Origin: Pseudomonadota bacterium | GTDB taxonomy: Bacteria > Myxococcota_A > Polyangia > GCA-2747355 | NCBI GenBank assembly: GCA_016702545.1 | Contig: JADJDT010000004.1 | Span: forward strand, 1 to 49,086 | Direction: 5' to 3' | DNA length: 49,086 nucleotides | Shown: piece after piece, positions 35,093 to 42,727 of the stretch | How positions within the stretch are numbered: the stretch's first letter is position 1 | Layout of the letters: every line of letters starts with the position of its first letter | The notes under the pieces: generated by a model | The model's database searches: none | What the model saw: only the letters and a program-made list of their open reading frames with translations | What the model was told of the DNA's origin: nothing | Made by a program: the position numbers and the translations under genes

Positions 35093-35692
35093 TTAGCGCG
35101 TGGGCGCAGGCGGCGGGCGATCGCAGCGCAGGTAGACCAGCAAGGGATAGGGCACGCGCTGGCCGCGCGGCAGCGGCGTTCGCCGCATCCAGGCGGGCAG
35201 ATCGCGCTCCCGCCCGGTCAGCTCCGCGACCTTCTCCACGCCGGCGACATCGCAGCGCTGGCCCCAGGCGCTCAGCAGCGCCAGCAGCTCGGTGTAGGCC
35301 CCCGCGCGGCGCAGCAGCTCCAGCACCAGGGCGTTGGGCGTCTGGCCGGGGCGTCGGTGACGCAGATAGTGCTTCCACTCGGGCGCGGCCAGCGCGGCCT
35401 GGGCCAGGCGCTCGGCGGCCTCGGGGTAGATCGGCGCCTGCACCGACCCGACCCGCGGCGCGGCCCCTCGCCGCTCCCGCACCAGCGCTTGCCAGAGCGT
35501 GTCGAGCCCCGCCCGGCGCGCGGCGAAGGGCAGCGGGCAGCGCTCCTGCTCGAGCTTGAGCTGAAGCGTCGCCGCCTCCGAGCGCAGCTCGACCCCGAGG
35601 AAGACCTCACAGCCCTGAAGGCGCAGGACCCCAGGACCGTTGCTAAGCCTCGCAGCATGCTGCGACCTGTAGCAGTGGGCGCAGGGCTGCAC
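35093..35692 (-). CDS. Hypothetical protein, possibly N-terminally truncated
   Basis: 199 residues, mostly helical, with VLRLQGCEVFLGVELRSEAA, LDTLWQALVRERRGAAP and a basic C-terminus (LPAWMRRTPLPRGQRVPYPL). No family is recognised. The first 20 residues are Cys/His-rich and look unlike the rest. A hairpin element begins 17 bases upstream of the start, so the true N-terminus or signal peptide may have been cut off by the insertion. Confidence 0.5.
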   Translation of the reverse strand: MQPCAHCYRSQHAARLSNGPGVLRLQGCEVFLGVELRSEAATLQLKLEQERCPLPFAARRAGLDTLWQALVRERRGAAPRVGSVQAPIYPEAAERLAQAALAAPEWKHYLRHRRPGQTPNALVLELLRRAGAYTELLALLSAWGQRCDVAGVEKVAELTGRERDLPAWMRRTPLPRGQRVPYPLLVYLRCDRPPPAPTR

Positions 35693-35708
35693 AAGGCGCA
35701 GCGTAGGC

Positions 35709-35846
35709 GTTCACGGTCCTCAATGCGCTGCCGACGGGTCTTGATCCTGCCGCGGCGCGCCAGCGCGGGCGGTGGTGCGCCGGACTGGGGGGGGGGCGAA
35801 AGTCACGCCTTTTCGGGGCGGGGGTATGGGACATACCCCCGTGAAC
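35709..35846. mobile_element. GTTCACGG hairpin element, copy 4 (138 bp)
   Basis: Ends GTTCACGG (35709-35716) and CCGTGAAC (35839-35846) are inverted. The interior shares TCAATGCGCTGC, GCGCCGGACTGGGGG and AAAGTCACGCC with the copy at 32.7-32.97 kb, and the right hairpin is CGGGGCGGGGGTATGGGACA then TACCCCCGTGAAC. GCGCAGCG lies near both flanks and may be what is left of a target duplication. It separates the rhomboid gene from the hypothetical gene. Confidence 0.75.
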
Positions 35847-35866
35847 ATTTGCTGCGCAGCGGCGGC

Positions 35867-37456
35867 TTACTCGCCGGGCTGCTGGGCCGGCAGCGCGCGC
35901 GGCGGCAGCAGGCCCAGGGCGAAGCCCAGGACCAGACCGGCGAGGTGGGCGGTGCCGCTGACCTGCGGGATCAGCCGATCGAAGACGACCTGGGTCACGA
36001 CGATCAGCGCGATCCCGGCCAGCCGCCGGCGTGCGACCCAGCCGCCGTCGTGCCACCCGCGCAGCAGCACCGCCGCCGTCGCGCCGACCAGGCCCATGAT
36101 CGCGCCCGAGGCGCCGACCAGCAGGCCCGGCTGGAGCCAGTACCAGCGCATCGCCAGCGCCGTCAGCAGCATCGAGCCGATGCCCGCGGCGAGATAGCAG
36201 AGCAGGAAGCGCGCGCGGCCCAGGTGGGCCTCGAGGAAGGGGCCGAAATAGAGCAGCGCCAGCAGGTTGAGCCCGGCGTGCAGCCCGCCGTAGTGCAGAA
36301 AGAGTGCGCTCAGCGCGCGCCAGGGCTGCCCGGCGAAGACGGTCGTGGGGTCGAGCGCGCCCAGGCGCCAGAGCGTGACGAGGTCCGTCGTGCCGCCGCC
36401 GTGGGCCGCCAGCGCAACCCCAGCCACGATCGCCAGGGCGAGCGCGCGCGTGGCCCAGGGGGTCGGCCGCGAGGCGGCACCGTGGCCATAGCGTTCGTGA
36501 TGCTGGGTCTCGCGCTCGAGCGCGTCGAGCAGCAGCTGCTCTTCCGGCGTCAGCGCCGCGGTGGGGGGTGGCGCCTCCAGCCGGTGCCTGATCGCCCGGC
36601 GCAAGGCGTGGTCGTCGGTCTGCGCGGCGAGCGCCTCCAGCTCGGCGGCGACGCCAGCCTCGCCGGCCGCCAGGCGCGCGGTCGCGCACCAGAAGCGACC
36701 GAAGGCGCCGTCGCGGGCGCCGAGCTGGGCCACGAGGCGCGCCACCGCGCGGGGTCGGCCACCGAAGGCCAGCAACACCAGCCCCACCTGCTGGCGCAGC
36801 TGCAGGTAGCCCGCGCGCTGCATCGTCGTTTCACAGTGCGCGAAGGTCGCCAGCGCCGCCCTGACCTCGCCCACCTCGCAGAGCGCCCGCACCCTGTGCG
36901 CCACCAACGCCAGATCGGTCGAGGTAGGGGTCGTCCCCGCTTGCGACGCAGGGTGGCGCTCCAAAGACTCGCGTAGCGCCTGCCATTGCCCAAGGCACTG
37001 CCGCAAGAAAAGGACCGTGTGCTCGGCGGCGGGACCGACCTCCGCGCCCAGCTCCTGCAGCAACGCCTCGGCCGGAGCATCGTCGCCGCACTGGGTGTCG
37101 CGCAGCGCAGCCAGCACGCGCGCCTGCATGGGGTACTCGTCGAAGGGGTGCAGCCAGGCCGCCCCACGCGCCCAGCGCGCCGCGGCGGTATAGCGCCGCT
37201 CCAGCACCATACGGCTCGCGCGCCGGAGCAGCGCCACCGGCAGCATCGCGAAGAGCACGAAGGGGCCGAGCAGGACGTACCCCGCGCGCAGCGGCCAGAA
37301 GCGCCAGCCCACGAGCGTGGCGACCAAGAGCAGCGCGGCCAAGGCGCCCCAGCCGGCCTGGCGACGCGCTGCGCGGCCCCGGAGCAAGCGCAACCACACG
37401 CTGATGCTCCAGGCGCAGAGGGTGATCAGGATCAGGCTGTTGGCGTCAAAGGGCAT
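35867..37456 (-). CDS. Rhomboid-family intramembrane serine protease with cytoplasmic TPR-like region
   Basis: 529 residues from ATG 37456 (MPFDANSLILITLCAWSI). The N-terminus has about three membrane helices. A 200-residue soluble helical region follows (VRALCEVGEVRAALATFAHC, LEALAAQTDDHALRRAIRHR). The rhomboid domain comes last: HYGGLHAGLNLLALLYFGPF, the catalytic Ser motif GASGAIMGLVGA and the catalytic His in SGTAHLAGLVLGF. It should cleave membrane proteins within the bilayer. The longer ORF to 37804 adds only proline runs from a poly-G tract and is rejected. Confidence 0.9.
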   Translation of the reverse strand: MPFDANSLILITLCAWSISVWLRLLRGRAARRQAGWGALAALLLVATLVGWRFWPLRAGYVLLGPFVLFAMLPVALLRRASRMVLERRYTAAARWARGAAWLHPFDEYPMQARVLAALRDTQCGDDAPAEALLQELGAEVGPAAEHTVLFLRQCLGQWQALRESLERHPASQAGTTPTSTDLALVAHRVRALCEVGEVRAALATFAHCETTMQRAGYLQLRQQVGLVLLAFGGRPRAVARLVAQLGARDGAFGRFWCATARLAAGEAGVAAELEALAAQTDDHALRRAIRHRLEAPPPTAALTPEEQLLLDALERETQHHERYGHGAASRPTPWATRALALAIVAGVALAAHGGGTTDLVTLWRLGALDPTTVFAGQPWRALSALFLHYGGLHAGLNLLALLYFGPFLEAHLGRARFLLCYLAAGIGSMLLTALAMRWYWLQPGLLVGASGAIMGLVGATAAVLLRGWHDGGWVARRRLAGIALIVVTQVVFDRLIPQVSGTAHLAGLVLGFALGLLPPRALPAQQPGE

Positions 37457-37560
37457 GCGGAGTCGAAGGATTGATGCGCCAGTGTGGCGCACGGCCGCAG
37501 GGTGGGCAACCCGCACGCGGTGCGGCTCGTGAGGCTCGTGCTCCGCGCCGCACCAGCGCG

Positions 37561-37654
37561 CGGCGGGGGGGGGGGGGGGGGGGGGCGGGGGGGGGGGGCG
37601 CGGGGGGTGGGCGGGGGGGGGGGGGGGGGGGGGGGGGGCGGGGGGGGGGGGGGG
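37561..37654. other. Poly-G tract, about 90 bases
   Basis: Runs of 11 to 26 or so G residues are broken by single C or T bases and a short GCGCGGGG. It lies upstream of the rhomboid gene, close to a copy of the composite repeat (37697-37795), much like the tract at 32.2 kb. No coding sense. It is either a genuine G-rich tract or a sequencing artefact. Confidence 0.65.
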
Positions 37655-37696
37655 AGCAGCTCCGCGGTCGCGGTCCCAGCTGGAGGAAGGGCCGCT

Positions 37697-37795
37697 GGCC
37701 CCGAAACAAGCGCGTCTGGCGCGTCGATTCGGGGCTAGTAGCACAGGGGCTTTCGCAAAGCCCCCTCGTCGCGGCGCCAGCGTGAATCGCGCCGA
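37697..37795 (+). repeat. Composite hairpin repeat, second full copy
   Basis: A CCCCGAAACAAGCGCG..TTCGGGG hairpin, then GCTAG, CACAGGGGCTTTCGCAAAGC and CGCGCCGACTTCACC. The block order matches 15112-15215. It lies in the gap between the rhomboid gene and the frameshifted secreted-protein gene. Confidence 0.6.
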
Positions 37796-37969
37796 CTTCA
37801 CCACGCCATCACCCCAGCCTGTCGTCGGCGTATCTTTTTATCGTACGTGAACATTCAGCACAGAGGTGATCCACCAATCGAGCAAGTATCACGTACGGTA
37901 ACAATCGCGAGCAGTCGTGGTGGGGACAGGCGTCGAGTTGAGTCCGCGACTATCGCCGCGACCGCTTCA
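37796..37969. other. AT-richer intergenic stretch with a 9-bp inverted repeat
   Basis: CGTACGTGA at 37842-37850 is mirrored by TCACGTACG at 37889-37897. A TATCTTTTTATCG stretch precedes it. It could be a regulator site or a weak terminator after the leftward gene, but no U-run follows on that strand. No gene is seen here. Confidence 0.35.
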
Positions 37970-38559
37970 TCAGCGCCACCACACCCGCAACTGCTGGCTG
38001 ACGACGACCTCGGAGCCGCTTTCCGCGCTCGCCGACACGGCGGCGACGGCCGCAGCCCGGAGGCCCGCTCGGTATGCGGGTCGAAGGCGGTCGTAGGAGC
38101 ATCTGGCGGACCCCGGCCGCGGAAAGGGTCGCCCATGCGGCGACCATATCCGTATCGACGACAGCCCCATGGAGGTCCGCACTGGAGGCGGCAGCAGCGA
38201 AGAGGGCGCCTGTCCACGCGAGCAGTCCACCGGTGCGGAACCCGCGCGAGGAATGAAACGGATGAGCCTCTGTGCGCCCTGATCGCATCCAGGCACGCCT
38301 TCCGCACGGCTGGGTCGGTCGCCACCAAAGACTCGACCTCGTGGCGTGGCATTGCGAAGTCGGCTTCCCAGCCCAGCACCACGCCCTTCGCCGCCTTGAG
38401 CGAACGACTGGCTTTGGTCGCCAGAGCAAACGTGAGGAGTCGCCCTCCCCCGTGCGCCGCAACCGTGCCATCGCGACCCTCCGCCCCACGAGCGTGGGTG
38501 CCGATGGCCAGCACGAGGGCGGCGGTCAATGCGAGGGAGGTCTTGCGCGGCGTATGCAT
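37970..38559 (-). pseudogene. Secreted protein gene broken by two frameshifts
   Basis: The ATG at 38559 starts a signal peptide (TSLALTAALVLAIGTHARGA) and a sensible body (LKAAKGVVLGWEADFAMPRH, SLVATDPAVRKACLDAIRAH) to about 38230. A second frame then reads GALFAAAASSADLHGAVVDT and AAWATLSAAGVRQ. A third frame ends RAGLRAAAVAAVSASAESGS..VWWR at 37970. Joined, these give a protein of about 195 residues. No family is recognised. The shifts may be sequencing errors or true decay; the nearby poly-G tract makes error plausible. Confidence 0.5.
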
Positions 38560-38758
38560 GGGGCGGGTTGGTTCTGGGCGGGCTCCCTGAGCGGGGCGGA
38601 GCAAAGCAACGAACGTGCCGGCCCCTTGCCACCCGACCCTGCGCCTACGATCAAGGGCTTGGCGCCCACGATGCGCCCCGGGACCTCTCCGAAGGTGCAA
38701 CACGGGGTGCCGACAGTGGCCAGAGGGCGGCGCGCGCACCGAGCGCGAATGGACGCGC
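38560..38758. other. Interval between the secreted-protein relic and a methyltransferase gene
   Basis: 199 bases, GC-rich, with no protein-like frame and no hairpin. It may carry the promoter for the leftward gene. Nothing specific can be supported. Confidence 0.25.
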
Positions 38759-39367
38759 TCAGCGCCGGCGAAGCACCGTCCACGCGAAGCGCTGCTCCAC
38801 GCCGCCGGGCGTGACGTGGACCTCGCGCTCCTCCTCGATCGGCTCGAAGCCCGCGCCGAGCAGGCGCGCCACGCTCGCCCCATCGTGCCGCTGCACGGGC
38901 AGCCCGCTGCACCGCTCCGGCCCGTCGAGCGCGAAGGTGGCCGCGACGATCGCTCCGCCGGGCCGCAGGCTGCGGGTCACCAGTGCGGCGTAGGCGGCCT
39001 GGTCGGCCGGATCGGTGAGAAAGTGGAGCACGGCGCGGTCGTGCCAGAGGTCCACCGGCGGCAGCACCGGCGCCTGGGTCAGATCGGCCACGACCCACTC
39101 TACCTGCGCGGCGCGCGCACCGAGTCGCTGCCGGGCGTGGGCCAGCGCTGCAACGGCAACGTCGAGCACGAGCGGGCGCTGGTACCCGGCGTCCAAGAGC
39201 GCGTCCACGAGCGACGACGCTCCGCCACCGACATCGATCACGCGCTGCGAGGGCTGGGCGTGCTTCCGGATCAGGGCGAGCGATCGCTCCGGGCTGCGCT
39301 GATACCAGCTCACGCCCGTCGGCGCCTTGGTCGTGTAGACCTGGTTCCAATGGGCTTGAGGGTCCAT
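38759..39367 (-). CDS. Class I SAM-dependent methyltransferase
   Basis: 202 residues from ATG 39367. It starts with the HWNQVYTTKAPTGVSWYQ block of a widespread small methyltransferase group. Motif I is VIDVGGGASSLVDALLDAG, followed by VLDVAVAALAHARQRLG, VADLTQAPVLPPVDLWHDRA and the post-motif RSLRPGGAIVAATFALDGPE. The complete SAM-binding loop suggests activity. Substrate unknown; relatives act on small molecules including toxic metalloids and thiols. The N-terminal extension in the long ORF overlaps the divergent gene's region and is not used. Confidence 0.88.
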   Translation of the reverse strand: MDPQAHWNQVYTTKAPTGVSWYQRSPERSLALIRKHAQPSQRVIDVGGGASSLVDALLDAGYQRPLVLDVAVAALAHARQRLGARAAQVEWVVADLTQAPVLPPVDLWHDRAVLHFLTDPADQAAYAALVTRSLRPGGAIVAATFALDGPERCSGLPVQRHDGASVARLLGAGFEPIEEEREVHVTPGGVEQRFAWTVLRRR

Positions 39368-39465
39368 GGGCGCATCATCGCCGAGGCCTCGGGCCAGCGC
39401 CACGGGTCCCGCGACCGCCCGTGGCCCGGTGGCCCCGGCGCCCGATACGCTGCTACTGTCGCCGC

Positions 39466-40836
39466 GTGGTGCAGCGAGCCTCCAGGACGGGACGACGCGC
39501 GGGAGCGGCGCCGCAGGCGCAGCGGCGGCCCAAGCGCGCCCTGACACAGGTCGGCGGCGCGGTGGCGCGCAGCGGGCACGCGGGCTGGGCCCAGGCGCTG
39601 GCGCGTTGCCTGCGGGTGCGTCCCGCGGCCGGGCTGGAGCGCTGGACGCACGGCTTCCATACCTATCCGGCGCGGATGCACCCTGACACCGCCGCGGGCC
39701 TGGTGGGCCTGCTGGTGGCGCCCGGGCAGACCCTGCTCGATCCCTTCTGCGGCGCGGGGACGGTGTTGCTCGAGGCGCTCGTCGCCGGGCGTTGCGCGAT
39801 CGGGCGCGACCTCAATCCGCTGGCCGTCCGCATCGCGGCGCTGCGCTGTCGCGTCACCTCGGAGACCGAGCGGCGCGCCCTGCGGGATACGGCCTCGCGC
39901 CTCGCCCTGCAGGCGCTGCGGCGCGCACGCGTGGGCCACGAGCCGCCGGCCTTGCCCGGCCCGCTGCTGCTCCCGCGCGGCGACGGCCCGGGGTCCCCCC
40001 CCTCGCCCACGGCGCTGGCACCCTGGCGCGGCAAGCTGGCGGCGCTCTTCCCCGCGGCGCTGCTGCCCGAGCTGGCGTGGATCACCTCGGGCGTGGCTCA
40101 GCTCGACGACCCCTTCGTTCACGAGGCGCTGGCGCTCGTGCTCTCGTCGCTGCTGGTCAAGCTCTCGCACCGCCTCAGCGACACCGACGCGCGGGTCGAG
40201 GAGCGGCGCGTCGTGACGGTCGGCACCGCCGCCCGCGCCTTCCGCGCCCGCGCGCACGAGCTGTCCCTGCAGCTCAAGAGCCTTGCCGGCACCGTGCGCG
40301 CACCGCGCCCGGCGCCTGGCCACCCACGTGGCGCTGCCGATCACCCGCCGGCGATCGCCTTGGCCGTCGACGACGCCCGTCGCCTCGCCAGCGTGCCGGA
40401 CGCCAGCATCGACGTCGTGATCACCTCGCCGCCCTATGCCAGCGTCTACGACTACGCCGAACAGCAGGCGTTGCGCCTGCAGTGGCTCGGCCTCGACGAC
40501 GCGCCCTTGGTGCAGGGCGAGATCGGCGCGCGCCGCTCGTTCGTCGATCCGCGGGCCGGCCGCACGGCCTGGCTGCGCGATGGGCAGGCCTGGGTGCGCG
40601 CGCTGGCGCGGGTCCTGCGCCCGGGGGGTCGTGCGGCGGTGCTCGGCGGCGACGGCGCCAGCGCGCTGGGCGCGATCCCCTTCGACGTCGACCTGGCGGC
40701 CTGGGCGGGGCAGGCGGGCCTGGTGTTGCTGGCCAGCGCGTCGCAGGCGCGGCGCAGCTTCGATGAGCCCAGTCGTGACGCCTACCGCCGCGGCCAGCGG
40801 CGCGAGCATCTGCTGCTCGTCGAGCGGCCCGCATGA
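39466..40836 (+). CDS. DNA methylase-like N4/N6 methyltransferase (TRM11/DNA-methylase fold)
   Basis: 456 residues from GTG 39466. The SAM loop comes first (LLDPFCGAGTVLLEALVAGR with RDLNPLAVRIAALR) and the catalytic motif last (DVVITSPPYASVYDYAEQQA), with ARVLRPGGRAAVLGG near the end. Between them is an unusual 200-residue insertion (LAWITSGVAQLDDPFVHEAL, LVKLSHRLSDTDAR). GFHTYPARMHPDTA before motif I is typical of the DNA-methylase/TRM11 group. It could modify DNA or tRNA. No endonuclease is next to it, so a restriction system is not supported. Its stop overlaps the next gene by 4 bp. Confidence 0.85.
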   Translation: MVQRASRTGRRAGAAPQAQRRPKRALTQVGGAVARSGHAGWAQALARCLRVRPAAGLERWTHGFHTYPARMHPDTAAGLVGLLVAPGQTLLDPFCGAGTVLLEALVAGRCAIGRDLNPLAVRIAALRCRVTSETERRALRDTASRLALQALRRARVGHEPPALPGPLLLPRGDGPGSPPSPTALAPWRGKLAALFPAALLPELAWITSGVAQLDDPFVHEALALVLSSLLVKLSHRLSDTDARVEERRVVTVGTAARAFRARAHELSLQLKSLAGTVRAPRPAPGHPRGAADHPPAIALAVDDARRLASVPDASIDVVITSPPYASVYDYAEQQALRLQWLGLDDAPLVQGEIGARRSFVDPRAGRTAWLRDGQAWVRALARVLRPGGRAAVLGGDGASALGAIPFDVDLAAWAGQAGLVLLASASQARRSFDEPSRDAYRRGQRREHLLLVERPA

Positions 40837-42584
40837 GCGACGCCATGGCCGCCTTGATCGCCGCCGCCCGCGAGCCGGGGTACACGCCGCCGACCGCGGC
40901 GCTCGGCCCCCTACTGGAGGCGCTGGCCGGCGTCGACGAGCGCACGGCGCGGGCGCTCGTGCGCGTGCTGGCGCGTCGCGAAGCGGCCGCGGCCGGCGTG
41001 GCCGTCGAGCGCTTCGACGCGGCGGCCGCCGCCGCGCGCCCGTGGATCTGCGAATTGGTCGGCCGCGTGGCGGGCGCGACGCGCGATCCCGCCCTGGGCG
41101 ACTGGCTGGTCGCGCGCCTCGCCGAGCCCGACGCGCGCACGCGGCGCCGCGCCATCGTCGCTCTCGGCAAGCTCGCCGAGCCGCGCTACGAGGCCGCGCT
41201 GCTGGCGCGGTGGCACCAAGCGCCGGAGCTGCCCGAGCGCCGCGCGCTGGCGGCGGCCCTCGGCCAGCTGGGGAGCGATGCGACCCTGCGCGCGCTCGCG
41301 CAGCCCTTGCCCGCCGATCCCGAGCTTGCGCGCCTCGCCGAGCAGGCCCGGGTCAAGGTCGCGCGGGATGAGCTGCGCACGACGCCCGGACGCATCGACG
41401 ACGCCGCGGTCGCGGCGCGGCCTCCGACGCTCTTGCTGCACGTGCGCGCCGGACTGGAGCCGCTGCTGCTCGAGGAGCTGCCGCCGAAATTGGAGCCGCG
41501 CCTGCTGGCCCCCGGCCGCGTGGCGATCACGCTCGACGGGCCGCTGCGGCAGCTCTGGGTCGCACGGACCTTCCTCGACTGCGGCTTTCCCCTGCCGCTG
41601 CAGCACCTCCCAGGGCCTCCGGTGGAGGCAGCGTGGTCCAAGACGGCGGGCAGCGAGGCCGAGACGGGCGCGCTCGCCGCGCTCGCCGCCGCGGTCGTCG
41701 CCGCCCTGACCAGCCCGCTCGCCGTGGAGCTCTTCCGCACCTTCACGCGCGGCCCCGTGCGCTATCGACTGGAGTGGGCGCAAGGGGGCGCGCGGCGCGC
41801 GCTGACCTGGCGCCTTGCCGCCGAGGTGGCCAGGCGGAACCCCGAGCTGATCAACGACCCGCGCCAGGCGCTCTGGCAGGTGGTCGTCTCCGAGCGCGTG
41901 TATCGGGGCTCGCCGACCGCGGCGCTCGAGCTGTGGCCGCAGGGGCTGCAGGACCCGCGCTTCGCCTACCGCGTGCGCACGCTGCCGGCCTCGTCGCATC
42001 CGACGCTGGCCGCCGCCCTGGCCCGCGTCGCCGGCGTGCAGGCCGACGACGTGGTCTGGGATCCCTTCGTCGGCGCCGCCACCGAGCTGATCGAGCGCGC
42101 GCGGCTGGGCCCGGCGGCGCGCTTCTACGGCTCCGACGACGACCCCGCGGCGCTGGCGGCCGCCGCGGAGAACCTCCAGGCCGCAGGCCTCGCCGGGGTC
42201 ACGCTGGTGCAGGGCGACGCGCGGCGCTGGCGACCGCCGGAGCCCGTCTCTCTCGTCATGACCAACCCGCCGATGGGGCGTCGGCTGCTCGCCGGTCCGG
42301 GCCTCGGCCCGCTCTTGGCCGCGGCGCTGGCCAACGCCGCCGCCGCGCTGCGGCCCGGCGGGCGGATCGTGCTGCTGTCTCCGCTGCCGGAGCTCACGCT
42401 GCAGCACGCTGAGACCCACGGCCTGCGCCCGACGCGGCGCCAACGGGTCGACATGGGCGGCTTCAGCGCCGAGCTGCAGGCCTTCGTCGCAGGCCCGCGC
42501 GGCGGCGGCCCGGCCGCGGCTGGTGGCCACCGCGGCCGCGTGCTAAGGACCCGCTCGAGAATAACTCGATCAACTGGGCGTTGA
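40833..42584 (+). CDS. HEAT-repeat protein fused to an RlmL/TrmN-like methyltransferase
   Basis: 583 residues. About 1-180 is helical repeat (LGDWLVARLAEPDARTRRRA, LGKLAEPRYEAALLARWHQA). A middle part (LLLHVRAGLEPLLLEELPPK) resembles the start of THUMP-linked methyltransferases. The C-terminal Rossmann domain has DVVWDPFVGAATELIERARL, YGSDDDPAALAAAAENL, QGDARRWRPPEPVSLVMTNP and the catalytic NPPMGRR. NPP-type catalytic motifs with THUMP domains methylate guanine in rRNA or tRNA. It is coupled to the upstream methylase. Its last residues (TRSRITRSTGR) are translated from the mini-element beginning at 42546, so the native end is altered. Confidence 0.85.
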   Translation: MSDAMAALIAAAREPGYTPPTAALGPLLEALAGVDERTARALVRVLARREAAAAGVAVERFDAAAAAARPWICELVGRVAGATRDPALGDWLVARLAEPDARTRRRAIVALGKLAEPRYEAALLARWHQAPELPERRALAAALGQLGSDATLRALAQPLPADPELARLAEQARVKVARDELRTTPGRIDDAAVAARPPTLLLHVRAGLEPLLLEELPPKLEPRLLAPGRVAITLDGPLRQLWVARTFLDCGFPLPLQHLPGPPVEAAWSKTAGSEAETGALAALAAAVVAALTSPLAVELFRTFTRGPVRYRLEWAQGGARRALTWRLAAEVARRNPELINDPRQALWQVVVSERVYRGSPTAALELWPQGLQDPRFAYRVRTLPASSHPTLAAALARVAGVQADDVVWDPFVGAATELIERARLGPAARFYGSDDDPAALAAAAENLQAAGLAGVTLVQGDARRWRPPEPVSLVMTNPPMGRRLLAGPGLGPLLAAALANAAAALRPGGRIVLLSPLPELTLQHAETHGLRPTRRQRVDMGGFSAELQAFVAGPRGGGPAAAGGHRGRVLRTRSRITRSTGR

Positions 42585-42703
42585 GGCGCCCGCCGGGCAA
42601 GGCGCAGCGACGAAGGAATACTGTTGGTATTGCGAGGAGCTGAAACGCAGCCCGGCGGGATGGATCGACGGCCAGATGGATGAGTTATTTTCGAGCGGGT
42701 CCT
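42546..42703 (+). mobile_element. 158-bp AGGACCCGCTCG-ended mini-element, full copy
   Basis: AGGACCCGCTCGAGAATAAC at the left is mirrored by GTTATTTTCGAGCGGGTCCT at the right (42684-42703). The interior includes GAAGGAATACTGTTGGTATT and GAGGAGCTGAAACGCAGCC, shared with the decayed copy at 18.84-18.93 kb. Both ends match the short copy at 9505-9571. It lies between the methyltransferase gene, whose last codons it supplies, and trpB. No transposase. Confidence 0.88.
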
Positions 42704-42727
42704 AGGAAGCCCGGCGGAGTCGAGCTG

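Noticed and set aside
37457..37804. Proline-rich N-terminal extension of the rhomboid protein
   Set aside because: The prolines are only the translation of the poly-G tract; the ATG at 37456 begins a proper membrane segment.
39421..40836. Restriction-modification system around the DNA-methylase-like gene
   Set aside because: No endonuclease or specificity gene adjoins it; the partner is an rRNA/tRNA-type methyltransferase.
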